Shown: positions 1 through 10,440, counted from the stretch's first letter. The stretch: 44,311 nt of DNA from Dechloromonas sp. (GCA_011391255.1 JAABQV010000020.1:1-44311); one strand, 5' to 3'. Notes: generated by a model not told the origin, from the letters alone. Program-made: numbers and translations.

Positions 1-506
1 ATCTGGAATAGCAGGCAGGGTCGCGAACGGTTGGAGAAAACCGTGTCTTCGCAGGTACGCAGGCGAAACATTTTTTGCAGAAGGTGAATACTGTCGCGCA
101 CCGCCCACGACGAGGGATAAGGGCCGAAATACTCGGCCTTGCGATCCGGGTTGCCACGATAAAAACCAAGGCGCGGGAAATCGCCATGGGTCAAAACGAT
201 GTAGGGATAGGATTTATCATCGCGAAAGAGTATGTTGTAGCGCGGCGAAAGCGATTTGATCAGGTTATTTTCTAGTAGCAGCGCCTCGGCTTCGGTTCGC
301 GTCGAGGTCGTCACAATATTGGCGATCTGGCTGACCATGTGGGCGATGCGCGGGCTCGATAGATTCTCGCGAAAGTAGGAAGCGACACGCTTCTTAAGAT
401 TTTTCGCCTTGCCGACATAGAGCACGTTGTCGTTCGCATCGAGCATGCGATAAACGCCCGGCAGCTCGGTCAAACTGGCCAGAAAGGCCTTGGCGTCGAA
501 ACTCAT
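1..506 (-). CDS. uvrC: UvrABC excinuclease subunit C, 5' part only
   Basis: This is the N-terminal ~168 residues of UvrC, the nuclease that makes the incisions in UvrABC nucleotide excision repair; the rest lies left of the window. The translation begins [20 protein letters not shown] and contains a GIY-YIG nuclease domain: [20 protein letters not shown], then the conserved R in LKKRVASYF and the E in [13 protein letters not shown]. The ATG (504-506) overlaps the stop of the upstream uracil-DNA glycosylase in an ATGA arrangement, so the two repair genes are probably translationally coupled. The family is about 600 residues long, so roughly a quarter is visible. Confidence 0.95.
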   Translation of the reverse strand, partial: MSFDAKAFLASLTELPGVYRMLDANDNVLYVGKAKNLKKRVASYFRENLSSPRIAHMVSQIANIVTTSTRTEAEALLLENNLIKSLSPRYNILFRDDKSYPYIVLTHGDFPRLGFYRGNPDRKAEYFGPYPSSWAVRDSIHLLQKMFRLRTCEDTVFSNRSRPCLLFQ

Positions 507-1153
507 GCGTCGAGGTAGGCCCTGACGCCGGCAAAAACCGTCTCAAAACTCTCCCGCGTCAAACGCCCGGTGCGCCAGTTGTAGCCGCTGCAATGATAGC
601 TATCAAATAAGATCCGGCCATCGGGCAAGCGGTGTTGGACGTTATGGCCGAACTTGAACTCCTTGAGCTTGAGCCCATAAGACCATAGCACCGCCTGATG
701 GGCGATCCCGCCGAGGGCGATAATGGCGCGCAGATTTGGCATCGCCGCCAGTTCGCGTGACAAATGCGGGTTGCACTGGCGAATTTCCGCAGTTGTCGGC
801 TTGTTGGCCGGCGGCAAACAACGCACGGCATTGGTGATGCGGCAATCACTGAGCTGCAAGAGCAGATTCGCCCAGCGATCTTCGCCGAGCGCGTTAGGCT
901 GGCTGGCAAACTGATATTTATTGAGCGCCGGATAAAGCAGTTCGCCGGCCACATCACCGGTAAACGGCCGGCCGGTGCGATTGGCACCTTTTTCTCCGGG
1001 CGCTAAACCAATCACCAGCAGGCGCGCATCCAGATTGCCGAAAGCCGGCACCGGCAGGTTATGCCAATCCGGGTCGCGCTTGCGCAGGAAACTCAGGTGC
1101 CCCGCCAGGCGCGGGCAGGCCATACAGCCGACAGGATCATCAAAGGCAGACAT
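503..1153 (-). CDS. Uracil-DNA glycosylase, family 5 (UDGb-type)
   Basis: A 216-residue protein that should remove uracil, and in this family hypoxanthine or other deaminated bases, from DNA. Motif A reads [19 protein letters not shown] and the C-terminal motif [15 protein letters not shown]; both match family 5 rather than families 1 or 4. Two early cysteines (CMACPRL) and two later ones (C in [10 protein letters not shown] and IRQC) fit the four-cysteine iron-sulfur cluster of families 4 and 5. An in-frame extension to 1309 exists, but [14 protein letters not shown] is the normal N-terminus and the longer version would overlap earP. It overlaps uvrC by four bases, giving a two-gene repair unit divergent from earP with only 15 bases between starts. 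Confidence 0.9.
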   Translation of the reverse strand: MSAFDDPVGCMACPRLAGHLSFLRKRDPDWHNLPVPAFGNLDARLLVIGLAPGEKGANRTGRPFTGDVAGELLYPALNKYQFASQPNALGEDRWANLLLQLSDCRITNAVRCLPPANKPTTAEIRQCNPHLSRELAAMPNLRAIIALGGIAHQAVLWSYGLKLKEFKFGHNVQHRLPDGRILFDSYHCSGYNWRTGRLTRESFETVFAGVRAYLDA

Positions 1154-1168
1154 GGCGGGAATGTTAGC

Positions 1169-2260
1169 ATGGCACCCATGCAGCGAAATTGGGACATTTT
1201 CTGCCGGGTCATTGATAACTACGGCGACATCGGCGTTTGCTGGCGCCTGGCGTGCCAACTGGTGCGCGAGCATGGGTTTCGCGTGCGGCTTTGGGTTGAT
1301 GAACCACACGCTCTGGCCGCCATCTGCCCCCCCATTGATCCCGCACTAGCCGCTCAGCACCATAATGGCGTCGATATTTACCATTGGACTGCCAACTTTC
1401 TTGAGCCAACGGCAGCAGACGTCGTCATCGAAGCCTTCGCCTGCGAATTACCTAATAACTACGTACTGGCGATGGCAGCCTCTGAGCGCAAGCCGCGCTG
1501 GATCAATCTCGAATATCTGACGGCCGAACCCTGGGCGGCGTCTTGCCACGGCCTCGCCTCACCGCACCCAACGCTGGCGCTAACCAAGTATTTTTATTTC
1601 CCGGGCTTCGCGGCAGCTACCGGCGGCTTGTTGCGGGAGGCAAATCTGATTGAGACTTGCCAGGGTTTTGAAGACCACCAAGCCGCCCATGACGGGCTGG
1701 ATATCAGTCTCTTTTGCTACGAATCAGCCCCGGTTGGTAAGTTGATTGAATTATTGGCCGCCAGCAAATTACCCATCCGTTGCCATCTTCCGCCGGGAAA
1801 ACCACTAACGGCGGTCAGCGCCTGCCTGGGAGGCAACGGGCCGTGGCAAGTTGGGGCGCTAAGCATCACACCGATCCCGTTTTTGCCACAGGATGAGTTC
1901 GACCAACTACTGAGGCGCTGCGACATCAATTTTGTCCGTGGCGAAGATTCGCTGGTACGCGCCATCTGGGCCGGAAAACCGATGGTCTGGCAAATCTACG
2001 AGCAGGACGATCAGGCGCATCTTGCCAAGCTGCTGGCCTTTCTCGACGACTACACCAGGGCCATGCAACCGGCGCTTGCTGCTGCCGTCAAAGCGATGTT
2101 TATTGCCTGGAACACCGGTGATGGATTACACAACGCATTGCCAACATTCATCGCTTTGCGCGAAGAAATCGCCGAAGCGCACAAAAATTGGGGCAAAAAG
2201 CTGGTTGACCGCAGTGATCTCGCTAGCAATCTGGTCAAGTTTTGCGCTAACGAGATATAA
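1169..2260 (+). CDS. earP: EF-P arginine rhamnosyltransferase EarP
   Basis: EarP transfers rhamnose from dTDP-rhamnose to Arg32 of elongation factor P, which activates EF-P for rescuing ribosomes stalled at polyproline. The N-terminus ([20 protein letters not shown]) carries the family's Asp-containing DNYGDIGV motif, and the C-terminal half has [23 protein letters not shown], the nucleotide-sugar-binding region of this GT-B enzyme. The length of 363 residues fits. ATG 1169 has a GGCGGGA ribosome-binding site 8 bases upstream; ATG 1178 (MQRNWDIF) is the alternative. The substrate gene efp follows 37 bases downstream, the standard partnership. Its promoter must overlap the divergent glycosylase gene. 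Confidence 0.95.
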   Translation: MAPMQRNWDIFCRVIDNYGDIGVCWRLACQLVREHGFRVRLWVDEPHALAAICPPIDPALAAQHHNGVDIYHWTANFLEPTAADVVIEAFACELPNNYVLAMAASERKPRWINLEYLTAEPWAASCHGLASPHPTLALTKYFYFPGFAAATGGLLREANLIETCQGFEDHQAAHDGLDISLFCYESAPVGKLIELLAASKLPIRCHLPPGKPLTAVSACLGGNGPWQVGALSITPIPFLPQDEFDQLLRRCDINFVRGEDSLVRAIWAGKPMVWQIYEQDDQAHLAKLLAFLDDYTRAMQPALAAAVKAMFIAWNTGDGLHNALPTFIALREEIAEAHKNWGKKLVDRSDLASNLVKFCANEI

Positions 2261-2261
2261 T
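2232..2261 (+). promoter_or_regulatory. Sigma-70-type promoter for efp
   Basis: A perfect -10 box TATAAT lies at 2256-2261, overlapping the earP stop codon (2258-2260). TGGTCA at 2232-2237 is a 4/6 match to -35 with an 18-base spacer. It lies about 40 bases before the efp start, so efp probably has its own strong promoter in addition to read-through from earP. Seen by eye only; no transcript data. Confidence 0.55.
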
Positions 2262-2297
2262 CTAAGGCTTTTATTTTTCAGCTTTTTGGGAATTCAT

Positions 2298-2855
2298 ATG
2301 AAGACCGCAATGGAACTCCGCTCCGGCAACGTCATTATGGTTGGTGCCGACCCGCTCGTCGTCCAGAAGACCGAGTACAACAAGTCTGGCCGCAACTCTG
2401 CGGTTGTCAAAATGAAGCTCAAAAACCTGCTTTCCGGCAATCCGTCCGAAGCGGTTTACAAAGCCGATGACAAGTTTGAAGTCGTTCAGCTCGACAAGAA
2501 GGAAGTCAGCTACTCCTACTTCGCCGACCCGATGTATGTCTTCATGGATGAAGAATTCAACCAGTTTGAAGTTGAAGCTGAAAACATGACCGACGCGCTC
2601 AAGTACCTGGAAGATGGCCTAGTTTGCGAAGTCGTTTTCTACGACGGTAAGGCAATTTCCGTTGAGCTGCCGAACAGCGTGGTGCGTGAAGTGGTGTACA
2701 CCGAACCCGCCGTCAAAGGCGACACTTCGGGCAAGGTCATGAAGCCGGCCAAGCTGGCAACAGGTTTTGAACTGCCGGTACCGGCTTTCGTCAGCATTGG
2801 CGACAAGATTGAGATCGACACCCGCACTGATGAATACAGGAACCGCGTCAAGTAA
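2298..2855 (+). CDS. efp: Elongation factor P
   Basis: EF-P binds the ribosome between the P and E sites and helps form peptide bonds in polyproline stretches. The 185-residue protein has the three beta-barrel layout: a KOW-like N-terminal domain, then OB domains, ending [13 protein letters not shown]. The modified loop reads [11 protein letters not shown], placing Arg at position 32. That is the residue rhamnosylated by EarP, and it excludes the lysine-type EpmA/EpmB pathway. Its immediate neighbour earP supplies this modification. The ATG has GGGAA upstream. The gene converges on nagZ across a small hairpin. Confidence 0.98.
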   Translation: MKTAMELRSGNVIMVGADPLVVQKTEYNKSGRNSAVVKMKLKNLLSGNPSEAVYKADDKFEVVQLDKKEVSYSYFADPMYVFMDEEFNQFEVEAENMTDALKYLEDGLVCEVVFYDGKAISVELPNSVVREVVYTEPAVKGDTSGKVMKPAKLATGFELPVPAFVSIGDKIEIDTRTDEYRNRVK

Positions 2856-2882
2856 TTCGCGCTTCATGCAGGTGTTTATATT

Positions 2883-2900
2883 GGGCAGCTCAGGCTGCCC
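2883..2900. terminator. Small hairpin between convergent efp and nagZ
   Basis: GGGCAGC (2883-2889) pairs with GCTGCCC (2894-2900) around a four-base loop. It lies in the short gap between the convergent ends of efp and nagZ, where a bidirectional terminator would be expected. The flanking T-runs are weak on both strands, so factor-independent termination is only possible, not certain. Confidence 0.4.
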
Positions 2901-2909
2901 GATTGCATT

Positions 2910-3929
2910 TCAGGCGAGCAAAGCAGCTATCGTTTTCTGCGCCGCCTGATACCTGGCTTGGCTCTGCAAGGCATCCCAGGCAAGCGATGCCGTCTGCGGA
3001 GTGAGTGCCTCAATGCGCTGCGTGCGTTGGTTATCGACGACGGGCTGCCAGCTATCAAGAACCACACCGACGGCATCCGGTGAGTTGCAAACAATCAGCA
3101 TGTCGCAGCCGGCCTGATAGGCGGTAGCAACCCGGTTGATCATCGCGCCGACGACACCGGCGCCTTCCATCGACAAATCATCGGTAAAAACGACACCGTT
3201 GAAGCCGATATCGTTTCTCAGATAGCTGATCCATTTATTTGAAAACACCGCCGTATTACAGTCAAAGCAGTCGTAAATTACGTGTGCTGCCATAACCCCG
3301 TCCAGCGGCAGCCGGCGATAAGGTTCGATGTCTTCCTGCATTGCCGCCAGCGGTCGATTGTCGATCGGTAGCTCGAGATGCGAGTCCGGAATGACAAAGC
3401 CGTGGCCGGGGTAATGTTTGCCGCAGGTGCCCATACCACCAGCCCGCAAACCTTCACCCAAGGCCGCCGCCAGCGCAATTACCGCCGCTGGTTGGCGATG
3501 AAAGGCACGATCACCAATCACCCGCGAGGGGCCGTAATCGAGATCAAGCACCGGGGTGAATGAATAATCGACGCCCAGCGCGCGCAACTCGGCGGCCAGA
3601 ACGTAGCCCACCTCGTTCGTGGCGCTCAATGCCGCCTCGGCATTCTGATCGTACAAGCGCCCGAGGGTGGCCATCGCCGGCAAACGGGTAAACCCTTCAC
3701 GAAAGCGCTGCACCCGCCCGCCTTCATGATCGACCGCAATCAGCAGCGCCGGTTGGCGCAAAGCATGGATTTCGCGGGTGAGCGCCGCGAGTTGGTCGCG
3801 ATCACGGTAATTCCGGGTGAACAAAATCATGCCACCAACCAGCGGATGCGACAGGCGCTGGCGATCCAGTTCGCTCAGTTCATAGCCGGCGATGTCGATC
3901 ATCAAGGGGCCAAGCGGTAGCTGCATCAT
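2910..3929 (-). CDS. nagZ: Beta-N-acetylhexosaminidase NagZ (peptidoglycan recycling)
   Basis: This cytoplasmic GH3 enzyme removes N-acetylglucosamine from anhydro-muropeptides during cell-wall recycling, a step that in many Gram-negatives also tunes AmpC induction. The 339-residue protein has the single-domain NagZ layout: DHEGGRVQRFREGFTRLP (substrate Arg), GKHYPGHGFVIPDSH (the catalytic His/Asp loop) and the nucleophile Asp in VVFTDDLSMEGA. Start MMQLPLGPLMIDIAG is chosen because its ATG overlaps the acpS stop; a longer in-frame reading runs back into acpS. It is the last gene of the lepA-to-nagZ operon. Confidence 0.95.
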   Translation of the reverse strand: MMQLPLGPLMIDIAGYELSELDRQRLSHPLVGGMILFTRNYRDRDQLAALTREIHALRQPALLIAVDHEGGRVQRFREGFTRLPAMATLGRLYDQNAEAALSATNEVGYVLAAELRALGVDYSFTPVLDLDYGPSRVIGDRAFHRQPAAVIALAAALGEGLRAGGMGTCGKHYPGHGFVIPDSHLELPIDNRPLAAMQEDIEPYRRLPLDGVMAAHVIYDCFDCNTAVFSNKWISYLRNDIGFNGVVFTDDLSMEGAGVVGAMINRVATAYQAGCDMLIVCNSPDAVGVVLDSWQPVVDNQRTQRIEALTPQTASLAWDALQSQARYQAAQKTIAALLA

Positions 3930-4303
3930 GGGGTCTCCAGAACAACGAAGGCGACGGCGTAATCGGCCTCGTCGCTGATGGATAAATGCGCTTTCAAAGC
4001 GCGTTTTTTGATCAATTTTCCGAGTTGACCGTGGAAGACCAGGCAAGGCTTGCCCAAATCATCGTGACCAACAGCAATCGCCGGCAAGGTAGCGGGCGGA
4101 CGAATGCCGGTGCCCAGCGCCTTGGCAAAAGCCTCTTTTGCGGCAAAGCGCTTGGCGAGAAAACGCCCTTTATCACTGGCTCGCGAAAAATCATCCAGCT
4201 CGTCAGGCGCCAGCAGTTTTTCCAGCGCCTTGTCACCGTGCCGCTCCCACATCCCGCGCAAGCGGCCGACGGCGACAATATCGGTGCCGATGCCGTGAAT
4301 CAT
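3926..4303 (-). CDS. acpS: Holo-[acyl-carrier-protein] synthase AcpS
   Basis: AcpS transfers 4'-phosphopantetheine from CoA to acyl carrier protein, which is needed for fatty-acid synthesis. The 125-residue protein shows the two signature motifs: MIHGIGTDIVAVGRL at the N-terminus (Mg-binding Asp) and RFLAKRFAAKEAFAKALGTG in the middle, with HLSISDEADYAVAFVVLE at the end. The start overlaps the pdxJ stop as TAATG, and the stop overlaps the nagZ start as ATGA, so it is translationally coupled on both sides. Confidence 0.96.
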   Translation of the reverse strand: MIHGIGTDIVAVGRLRGMWERHGDKALEKLLAPDELDDFSRASDKGRFLAKRFAAKEAFAKALGTGIRPPATLPAIAVGHDDLGKPCLVFHGQLGKLIKKRALKAHLSISDEADYAVAFVVLETP

Positions 4304-5058
4304 TATTCGCCCGTTTGGGCAGCCTCGCGCATCAAGGATTTCATTTCGCGCACCGCTTCGCGCAAACCAACGAAAACCGAGCGGCTGACGATGGCGTGAC
4401 CAATGTGTAGCTCGCGCAAACCGGCCAGTCGCGCTAGCGGCTGAACATTGTAGTAATTGAGCGCATGGCCGGCATTGAAACGCATGCCGAGATCACGTAC
4501 CGCCTTGCCGGCGCAGCGAATCTTATCGAGCTCAGCCAGCACCGCAAGCGCCTCGGCATCGCGGCCGCAAGCATGAAAGGCATGAGCATAAGGCCCGGTG
4601 TGAATTTCGCAAACGCGCGCACCGATGCGTGCAGCGGCTTCAATCTGGGGAATCTCGGCATCGATAAAGACGCTGGTGACGATGCCGGCATCGGCCAATT
4701 TGGCGATCACCAGCTTGAGGCGTGCCTCCTGGGCGAGAATATCGAGCCCGCCTTCGGTCGTCACCTCATGGCGGCCTTCCGGCACCAGCATCGCCATTTC
4801 CGGCTTGAGGCCACAGGCAATGCCAAGCATTTCATCGGTCGCTGCCATTTCCAGATTAAGTTTGACCTGGGTCAGATCACGCAGGCGACGAACATCTGCG
4901 TCCTGAATGTGGCGACGGTCTTCGCGCAAATGCACGGTAATTCCATCAGCCCCACCGAGATGCGCTTCCACTGCCGCCCAGACAGGATCTGGCTCATAGG
5001 TCAAGCGCGCCTGGCGCAAGGTGGCCACGTGATCAATATTGACGCCGAGTTCGATCAT
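4303..5058 (-). CDS. pdxJ: Pyridoxine 5'-phosphate synthase PdxJ
   Basis: PdxJ condenses 1-deoxyxylulose 5-phosphate with 3-amino-2-oxopropyl phosphate to give pyridoxine 5'-phosphate, the last ring-forming step of the DXP-dependent vitamin B6 route. The 251-residue TIM barrel begins [18 protein letters not shown], with the typical N-terminal IDHVATLRQ motif. It also has GADGITVHLREDRRHIQD and the late GLRELHIGHAIVSRSVF phosphate-binding loop. The start overlaps the recO stop (ATGA); pdxJ next to recO and acpS is a classic proteobacterial arrangement. Confidence 0.97.
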   Translation of the reverse strand: MIELGVNIDHVATLRQARLTYEPDPVWAAVEAHLGGADGITVHLREDRRHIQDADVRRLRDLTQVKLNLEMAATDEMLGIACGLKPEMAMLVPEGRHEVTTEGGLDILAQEARLKLVIAKLADAGIVTSVFIDAEIPQIEAAARIGARVCEIHTGPYAHAFHACGRDAEALAVLAELDKIRCAGKAVRDLGMRFNAGHALNYYNVQPLARLAGLRELHIGHAIVSRSVFVGLREAVREMKSLMREAAQTGE

Positions 5059-5783
5059 AATTCCTGCAACCCCCTAAATATTTTGCGTGTTTCCAATTCC
5101 ACGCCGGATAGATAATAAGCCATCAGCGAACGCATCAACTGCTTGGACTCGACTCTGGAACGCGGGTCCGAGAAATCATCCTCGGCCAGATCAAGCAAGG
5201 TTTTACCACGCACCACCTGAGCCGCCGCCTCGCTGTGCGGGAGAAGCACCGGCCCCTCTTCCATGCGGTAGGCGTACCAGGCATCCGACACCAGTGCCCT
5301 GCCTTCGCTGTCACGATCCAGCGTCAGTCCATAACCTAACTCCTGCAGCAAGGCTTTTTCAAAGCGCCGCAAATCCGCCTCGCGTACCTTGCCGGCCGGA
5401 TCAGCCGCCAGGCAAATCAGCATTTCGGCATAACTGGCGTAAAGCCGCTCATGCGCATCTTCGCGCGGCAGCAAATTCATCAACAGCTCATTCAGGTAAT
5501 AACCGCAAAACAGCGCTTCGCCGGCCAGCAATGGCTGGCCACCTTGCCACTCGGCTTTCATCAGGGTCAATACCTCGCCCTTGCCAGCCCAGGCCAGTTC
5601 TAGCGGCTGAAAAGCCATCAATAGTCCGCGAATCGCCGATCTCGGACGGCGCGCCCCGCGTGCCAGCAAAGCCATCCGCCCAAAATCGCGGGAAAACACT
5701 TCGACAATAAGACTGGTTTCCCGAAACGGGATGGTGTGCAACACGAAGGCCGGCTGGCCATCGACTTTGCTGCGCAGGTTCAT
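5055..5783 (-). CDS. recO: DNA repair protein RecO
   Basis: RecO helps load RecA on SSB-coated gapped DNA in the RecFOR recombination pathway. The 242-residue protein has an N-terminal OB-fold ([35 protein letters not shown]) and a helical C-terminal domain with [14 protein letters not shown] and the [12 protein letters not shown] segment. The cysteine zinc motif of some RecO proteins is absent, as in other proteobacterial members. It overlaps both neighbours (era and pdxJ) by four bases. Confidence 0.95.
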   Translation of the reverse strand: MNLRSKVDGQPAFVLHTIPFRETSLIVEVFSRDFGRMALLARGARRPRSAIRGLLMAFQPLELAWAGKGEVLTLMKAEWQGGQPLLAGEALFCGYYLNELLMNLLPREDAHERLYASYAEMLICLAADPAGKVREADLRRFEKALLQELGYGLTLDRDSEGRALVSDAWYAYRMEEGPVLLPHSEAAAQVVRGKTLLDLAEDDFSDPRSRVESKQLMRSLMAYYLSGVELETRKIFRGLQEL

Positions 5784-6664
5784 TCGTAACCGAGGCTCTT
5801 CAGCAGGCGCTCGTCATCGTTCCAGCCGGATTTAACCTTGACCCAGACTTCCAGATAAACCTTGCTGTCAAACAGGCGTTCCATATCCTGACGCGCCTCG
5901 GAAGCGATCCGCTTGAGCGACTCACCGCCCTTGCCGATGACCATCGCCTTGTGTCCGTCGCGGTCAACAACGATTGCGGCAAAAATTCTTCGCATCTCGC
6001 CCTCAATCTCGAATTTCTCGATCTCGACGGTGGTGGAATACGGCAACTCATCACCCAACAGACGAAAAACTTTTTCACGAATATATTCAGCCGCCAGAAA
6101 ACGTTCGCTCTTGTCGGTAATCTCGTCTTCGTCAAACATCAGGCCTTCGTTCGGCAGATGCTTGCGCGCGGCAGCCAATAGATCATCGGTCTGGCGACCT
6201 TTGGCGGCACTGATCGGCACCACGGCGGCAAAATCATACTCGTCCGAGACCATGGCAACGAAGGGAAAGAGTTCTTTCCGGTCTTTGATCTGATCGGTTT
6301 TATTGACCACCAGAATCACCGGCCTATCCTTGGGCAAAAGGCGAACCACCGCCCTATCCTTATCATCATAGCGACCTGCTTCAACGACAAAGAAAACCAC
6401 ATCAACGTCAGACAGTGTTTGGGTGACGCCACGATTCATCGCACGATTGAGTGCATTGACAAACTTGGTCTGAAACCCGGGGGTATCAACGAAAACAAAC
6501 TGGGACTTGTCATCAGTCAGAATGCCAGTGACCCGATGGCGGGTAGTCTGCGCCTTGCGCGAGACGATACTGATTTTTTCACCGATCAGACGGTTGAGCA
6601 GTGTCGACTTGCCCACATTGGGACGACCAACGATGGCGATATATCCGGAGCGAATTTGATTCAT
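5780..6664 (-). CDS. era: GTPase Era
   Basis: Era is an essential GTPase that binds the 3' end of 16S rRNA and acts in 30S subunit maturation. The 294-residue protein carries G1 [13 protein letters not shown]3 DTPGFQ and G4 NKTDQ, with ISAAKG as G5, followed by a C-terminal KH domain ([20 protein letters not shown]). It sits directly after rnc with an ATGA overlap, the widespread rnc-era coupling that joins rRNA cleavage to subunit assembly. Confidence 0.98.
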   Translation of the reverse strand: MNQIRSGYIAIVGRPNVGKSTLLNRLIGEKISIVSRKAQTTRHRVTGILTDDKSQFVFVDTPGFQTKFVNALNRAMNRGVTQTLSDVDVVFFVVEAGRYDDKDRAVVRLLPKDRPVILVVNKTDQIKDRKELFPFVAMVSDEYDFAAVVPISAAKGRQTDDLLAAARKHLPNEGLMFDEDEITDKSERFLAAEYIREKVFRLLGDELPYSTTVEIEKFEIEGEMRRIFAAIVVDRDGHKAMVIGKGGESLKRIASEARQDMERLFDSKVYLEVWVKVKSGWNDDERLLKSLGYE

Positions 6665-7329
6665 GCCTTGAGTGCCTTTAGTGCGTTATCGGCCGCTGCC
6701 TGCTCGGCAGTACGGCGGCTGGTTCCCGCACCAGTCGTGCGCAACGGGGGATTGTCAATTTCGCAGATCACCGAAAAACGCTGATCATGCGCGGCGCCTG
6801 TCGCTTCAAGCAACTGATAGCGCGGAAGCGGCTTCTTGCGCCCCTGTAACCATTCCTGCAAACGGGTTTTCGGATCTTTGGTAACGACACCAGGCTTTAG
6901 TTGTTCAAACAATGGCGCATAAAGCCGGCCAACGGTCGCCGCGGCAGCATCGAATCCGGCATCGAGAAAGATCGCGCCAATCAGTGCTTCAAGCGTATCG
7001 GCAAGAATCGAAGGCCGCTGATGACCACCGCTTCTAAGCTCGCCCTCACCCAACAGCAAAACCTCACCAATCTTCAGAGATAGCGCCAACTGGTGAAGGG
7101 TTTCCTGGCAAACCAGATTTGCCCGCAATCGCGACAAATCACCCTCAGGAAGATCCGGTTCTCGGATATAAAGCGAATTGGCAATTACGCAATTAAGAAC
7201 ACTATCGCCCAGAAACTCCAGGCGCTCGTTATGGCTCGCGCTATGGCTACGATGCGTCAGCGCCGTTTGCAGCAAATCCGGTCGTGCGAAAGTATGACCC
7301 AGCGTCACCGCCAGCTGAGACGGCGTCAT
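6661..7329 (-). CDS. rnc: Ribonuclease III
   Basis: RNase III cuts double-stranded RNA, notably in rRNA precursor processing. The 222-residue protein has the signature [16 protein letters not shown] near residue 35, the second acidic site [17 protein letters not shown], and a C-terminal dsRNA-binding domain ([20 protein letters not shown] to the end). The stop overlaps the era start by four bases and the DUF4845 gene ends two bases before its start. Confidence 0.97.
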   Translation of the reverse strand: MTPSQLAVTLGHTFARPDLLQTALTHRSHSASHNERLEFLGDSVLNCVIANSLYIREPDLPEGDLSRLRANLVCQETLHQLALSLKIGEVLLLGEGELRSGGHQRPSILADTLEALIGAIFLDAGFDAAAATVGRLYAPLFEQLKPGVVTKDPKTRLQEWLQGRKKPLPRYQLLEATGAAHDQRFSVICEIDNPPLRTTGAGTSRRTAEQAAADNALKALKA

Positions 7330-7331
7330 CC

Positions 7332-7685
7332 TCAGGGGTTGCCAGTCGAGCCTTTGTAGTCAATCAACAGACTAACGTTATAAAAAAGCGGGATACGTTT
7401 CTCGTACTCGAAAGAAATGACAATCTTGCCGTTTTCCTTAGTGATATCCAGTTGATCCGCTTTGAAATCGAGGTGATCCACATCGGCAAACTTGTTAAAT
7501 GCTGCCTTGACTTCAGCCACTGAAGCAGTCTCGGGAACCTGAGCAACTACGGCCTTGCTGTCTTTCAGAATTTTTCCATACTCAATTGCGGTCGGCGCCA
7601 CTTTCATCCCGAGAACCGCCACCATGACAATAACAAAGCCCCAAAACAGCAATCCAGAGAGGGCAACACCGCGTTGATGGTTCAT
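7332..7685 (-). CDS. DUF4845 membrane protein between lepB and rnc
   Basis: A 117-residue protein of the DUF4845 family, which is regularly found between lepB and rnc in betaproteobacteria; its function is unknown. One N-terminal membrane helix (GVALSGLLFWGFVIVMVAVL) is followed by a roughly 85-residue domain, probably outside the cytoplasmic membrane, containing DHLDFKADQLDITKENGK. The start at ATG 7685 (MNHQRGV) is preferred because an AAGGTGAG ribosome-binding site lies just before it. A GTG at 7694 in the same frame (MREMNHQ) is the alternative. Its place next to signal peptidase hints at an envelope role, but this is only inference. Confidence 0.85.
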   Translation of the reverse strand: MNHQRGVALSGLLFWGFVIVMVAVLGMKVAPTAIEYGKILKDSKAVVAQVPETASVAEVKAAFNKFADVDHLDFKADQLDITKENGKIVISFEYEKRIPLFYNVSLLIDYKGSTGNP

Positions 7686-7695
7686 TTCTCTCACC

Positions 7696-8484
7696 TTACT
7701 TGAAGGAGCCGATGCGGCTCAAATCACTAAAGTTCATCCAGACAAAGAAGGCTTTGCCGACAATATTCTGCTCCGGCACAAAACCCCAATAGCGACTATC
7801 GCGACTGTTGTCCCGGTTATCACCGATCATAAAGTAATGACCGGCCGGCACTTTGCAAATAACGCCCACGGCATTGTAGGTGCAATTCTCACGATTTGGA
7901 AAACTTGAAGCACCCGGAATAAATGCCGGCGCATCAGAATCATTTAGGAACTTGTGCTCAATATCACCCATTTTGGCGACATATTGCTCAGAGTAGTACA
8001 TGCGCTCCGTATGGTTGAAATCAGCGATTTTCTGTATCTCGACGACCTTGCCGTTGATCGACAGGCGCTTGTTTTGATACGCAACAGTGTCGCCGGGCAA
8101 ACCAACCACCCGCTTGATGTAATCAAGCGACGGGTCTTCCGGATAGCGGAACACCATGACATCGCCGCGCTCAGGCAGATTGATGTCAATGATTTTCTGG
8201 TTGATGACCGGCAGGCGAATACCGTAGGTGAATTTATTGACCAGGATAAAGTCGCCGACCAGCAAGGTCGGAATCATTGAGCCGGAAGGAATCTTGAACG
8301 GTTCGAAGAGAAATGAGCGGAGGATAAAAACGATCAGGATGACCGGAAAAAAACCGGCGCCCCACTCAACCCAAAGTGGCTCTTTGGAATTTTTGTTACG
8401 CAATTTGCGGAATTTAAGGACGTCGACCGCATAAAGCACGCCGGTTATCACCAATAAAACGAGGAGGATCAGGGCAAAATTCAT
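7696..8484 (-). CDS. lepB: Signal peptidase I
   Basis: LepB removes signal peptides from exported proteins at the outer face of the inner membrane. The 262-residue protein has two N-terminal membrane helices (FALILLVLLVITGVLYAVD and WGAGFFPVILIVFILRSFLF). The nucleophile Ser is in SGSMIPTLLVGD, the general-base Lys in YIKRVVGLPGD, and box E in GDNRDNSRDSRYWGFVPE. It lies 12 bases after lepA, the usual lepA-lepB order. Confidence 0.97.
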   Translation of the reverse strand: MNFALILLVLLVITGVLYAVDVLKFRKLRNKNSKEPLWVEWGAGFFPVILIVFILRSFLFEPFKIPSGSMIPTLLVGDFILVNKFTYGIRLPVINQKIIDINLPERGDVMVFRYPEDPSLDYIKRVVGLPGDTVAYQNKRLSINGKVVEIQKIADFNHTERMYYSEQYVAKMGDIEHKFLNDSDAPAFIPGASSFPNRENCTYNAVGVICKVPAGHYFMIGDNRDNSRDSRYWGFVPEQNIVGKAFFVWMNFSDLSRIGSFK

Positions 8485-8496
8485 TATCGGGGTTTC

Positions 8497-10287
8497 TTAG
8501 TTATCAACGCGTAAAACAGCCAGAAAAGCTTCCTGTGGAATTTCCACGCTGCCCACCTGCTTCATTCGCTTCTTGCCGGCCTTTTGCTTTTCCAGCAGCT
8601 TTTTCTTGCGCGAGATGTCGCCGCCGTAACACTTGGCCAGCACGTCCTTGCGCATTGCCTTGACGTTTTCACGCGAAATGATGTGTGAGCCAATCGCCGC
8701 CTGAATCGCCACGTCATACATCTGGCGCGGGATCAATTCACGCATTTTGCTTGCCAGCTCACGGCCGCGATAGGTGGCGTTGGCACGGTGCACGATCAAC
8801 GACAGGGCATCAACCTTTTCGGTGTTGATCAGAATATCCAGTTTAACCACATCGGCGGCACGGTATTCCTTGAAATCGTAGTCGAGCGAGGCATAACCCT
8901 TCGAGCAGGATTTCAGCTTGTCAAAGAAATCCATCACCACTTCGGCCATTGGCATTTCATAAACCAGCTTTACCTGGCGACCGTGGTAGTGCATATCGAC
9001 CTGATTGCCGCGCTTTTGATTACACAGGGTGATGACGTTACCGAGATAATCCTGCGGTACAAAGATGGTCGCCGTAATGATCGGCTCACGAACCTCTTCG
9101 GCTTTGCTCGCGTCCGGCAATTTGGCCGGATTTTCGACGTCGACCACAGAACCGTCGCGCATCACCACCTGATAAACCACGGTCGGCGCCGTCGTGATCA
9201 AGTCCTGATCGAATTCGCGCTCAAGACGCTCCTGAACGATCTCCATGTGCAAGAGGCCAAGGAAACCGCAACGGAAACCAAAGCCGAGCGCCTGCGAAAC
9301 CTCGGGTTCATATTGTAGCGAGGCATCGTTCAGTTTCAGCTTTTCCAGTGATTCACGCAGCGAGTCATATTGATTCGACTCAATCGGGTACAAACCTGCA
9401 AACACTTGTGGTTTGATTTCCTTGAAACCGGGCAGCGCCTCAGTGGCCTTGCGCTCCATCGTCGTGATCGTGTCACCGACCTTGGCTGCTTTAAGCTCCT
9501 TGATGCCGGAAATTACAAAACCTACCTCGCCAGCTTTCAGAAAGTCACGCGCTTCCGATTTAGGGGCGAAGACGCCGACCTGCTCGCACAACTGCTGCGC
9601 GCCAGTCGCCATGAACAACAATTTATCCTTGGGCTTGATGACGCCGTCGACGACGCGAACCAGCATGACGACACCAACGTAGTTATCGAACCACGAATCA
9701 ATGATCAGTGCCTTCAATGGTGCGTCAGGATTGCCTTTGGGCGGCGGAATACGTGCGATGACCGCTTCCAGAATATCGGTCACGCCGAGACCTGTCTTGG
9801 CTGACGCCAGCACCGCCTCAGTCGCATCAATGCCGATCACATCCTCGATTTCCTGACGGGCATTTTCCGGGTCAGCCGACGGCAGGTCGATCTTGTTCAA
9901 GACCGGCACCACTTCAACATTCAGTTCAAGTGCGGTGTAGCAATTGGCGACCGTTTGCGCCTCGACGCCTTGCGAAGCATCAACCACCAGCAGCGCACCT
10001 TCACAAGCGGAGAGGGATCGTGATACTTCATAAGAAAAGTCCACATGCCCCGGCGTGTCAATCAGATTCAGATTGTAGATCTGCCCGTCACGCGCCTTGT
10101 ATTGCAGCGCCGCGGTTTGCGCCTTGATGGTAATGCCGCGCTCACGCTCGATATCCATCGAATCCAGAACCTGCGCCTCCATTTCACGGTCGGAAAGACC
10201 CCCACACAGATGAATGATGCGGTCGGCCAGGGTTGATTTACCGTGGTCGATGTGGGCGATGATGGAGAAGTTTCTGATGTGTTGCAT
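8497..10287 (-). CDS. lepA: Elongation factor 4 (LepA)
   Basis: LepA/EF4 is a ribosome-associated GTPase linked to back-translocation and to 30S biogenesis. The 596-residue protein has G1 [14 protein letters not shown], the switch I threonine in [12 protein letters not shown]3 [12 protein letters not shown] and G4 NKIDLP. It ends with the EF4-specific C-terminal domain ([20 protein letters not shown]). It is the first gene of the tight operon running to nagZ. Between it and lysC are 153 bases that hold two small inverted repeats but no clear T-run terminator. Confidence 0.98.
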   Translation of the reverse strand: MQHIRNFSIIAHIDHGKSTLADRIIHLCGGLSDREMEAQVLDSMDIERERGITIKAQTAALQYKARDGQIYNLNLIDTPGHVDFSYEVSRSLSACEGALLVVDASQGVEAQTVANCYTALELNVEVVPVLNKIDLPSADPENARQEIEDVIGIDATEAVLASAKTGLGVTDILEAVIARIPPPKGNPDAPLKALIIDSWFDNYVGVVMLVRVVDGVIKPKDKLLFMATGAQQLCEQVGVFAPKSEARDFLKAGEVGFVISGIKELKAAKVGDTITTMERKATEALPGFKEIKPQVFAGLYPIESNQYDSLRESLEKLKLNDASLQYEPEVSQALGFGFRCGFLGLLHMEIVQERLEREFDQDLITTAPTVVYQVVMRDGSVVDVENPAKLPDASKAEEVREPIITATIFVPQDYLGNVITLCNQKRGNQVDMHYHGRQVKLVYEMPMAEVVMDFFDKLKSCSKGYASLDYDFKEYRAADVVKLDILINTEKVDALSLIVHRANATYRGRELASKMRELIPRQMYDVAIQAAIGSHIISRENVKAMRKDVLAKCYGGDISRKKKLLEKQKAGKKRMKQVGSVEIPQEAFLAVLRVDN

Positions 10288-10440
10288 TGGGCCAGACTTG
10301 GTTTAATGAGGAAAGCGGGGATCGTGACAAGCTAAAACTCTATCCTTGCTCAGCGGAGAGAGCAGATGAACCGCTGGGTCTCAGGCGGTTCTATCAGCAA
10401 CCGGGGCGAAAACAATCTCGCCCGGCCAGAAAAGAACTAT

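Noticed and set aside
1932..2297. In-frame upstream extension of efp
   Set aside because: It overlaps earP in another frame; EF-P starts at [10 protein letters not shown] and this gives Arg exactly at position 32.
10288..10440. Possible tRNA or structured leader between lysC and lepA (two inverted repeats, GAACCGC/GCGGTTC and GGGCGA/TCGCCC)
   Set aside because: No T-loop (GGTTCGAAT-like) sequence, no CCA and no cloverleaf; no T-run for a terminator. Left as unexplained small hairpins.
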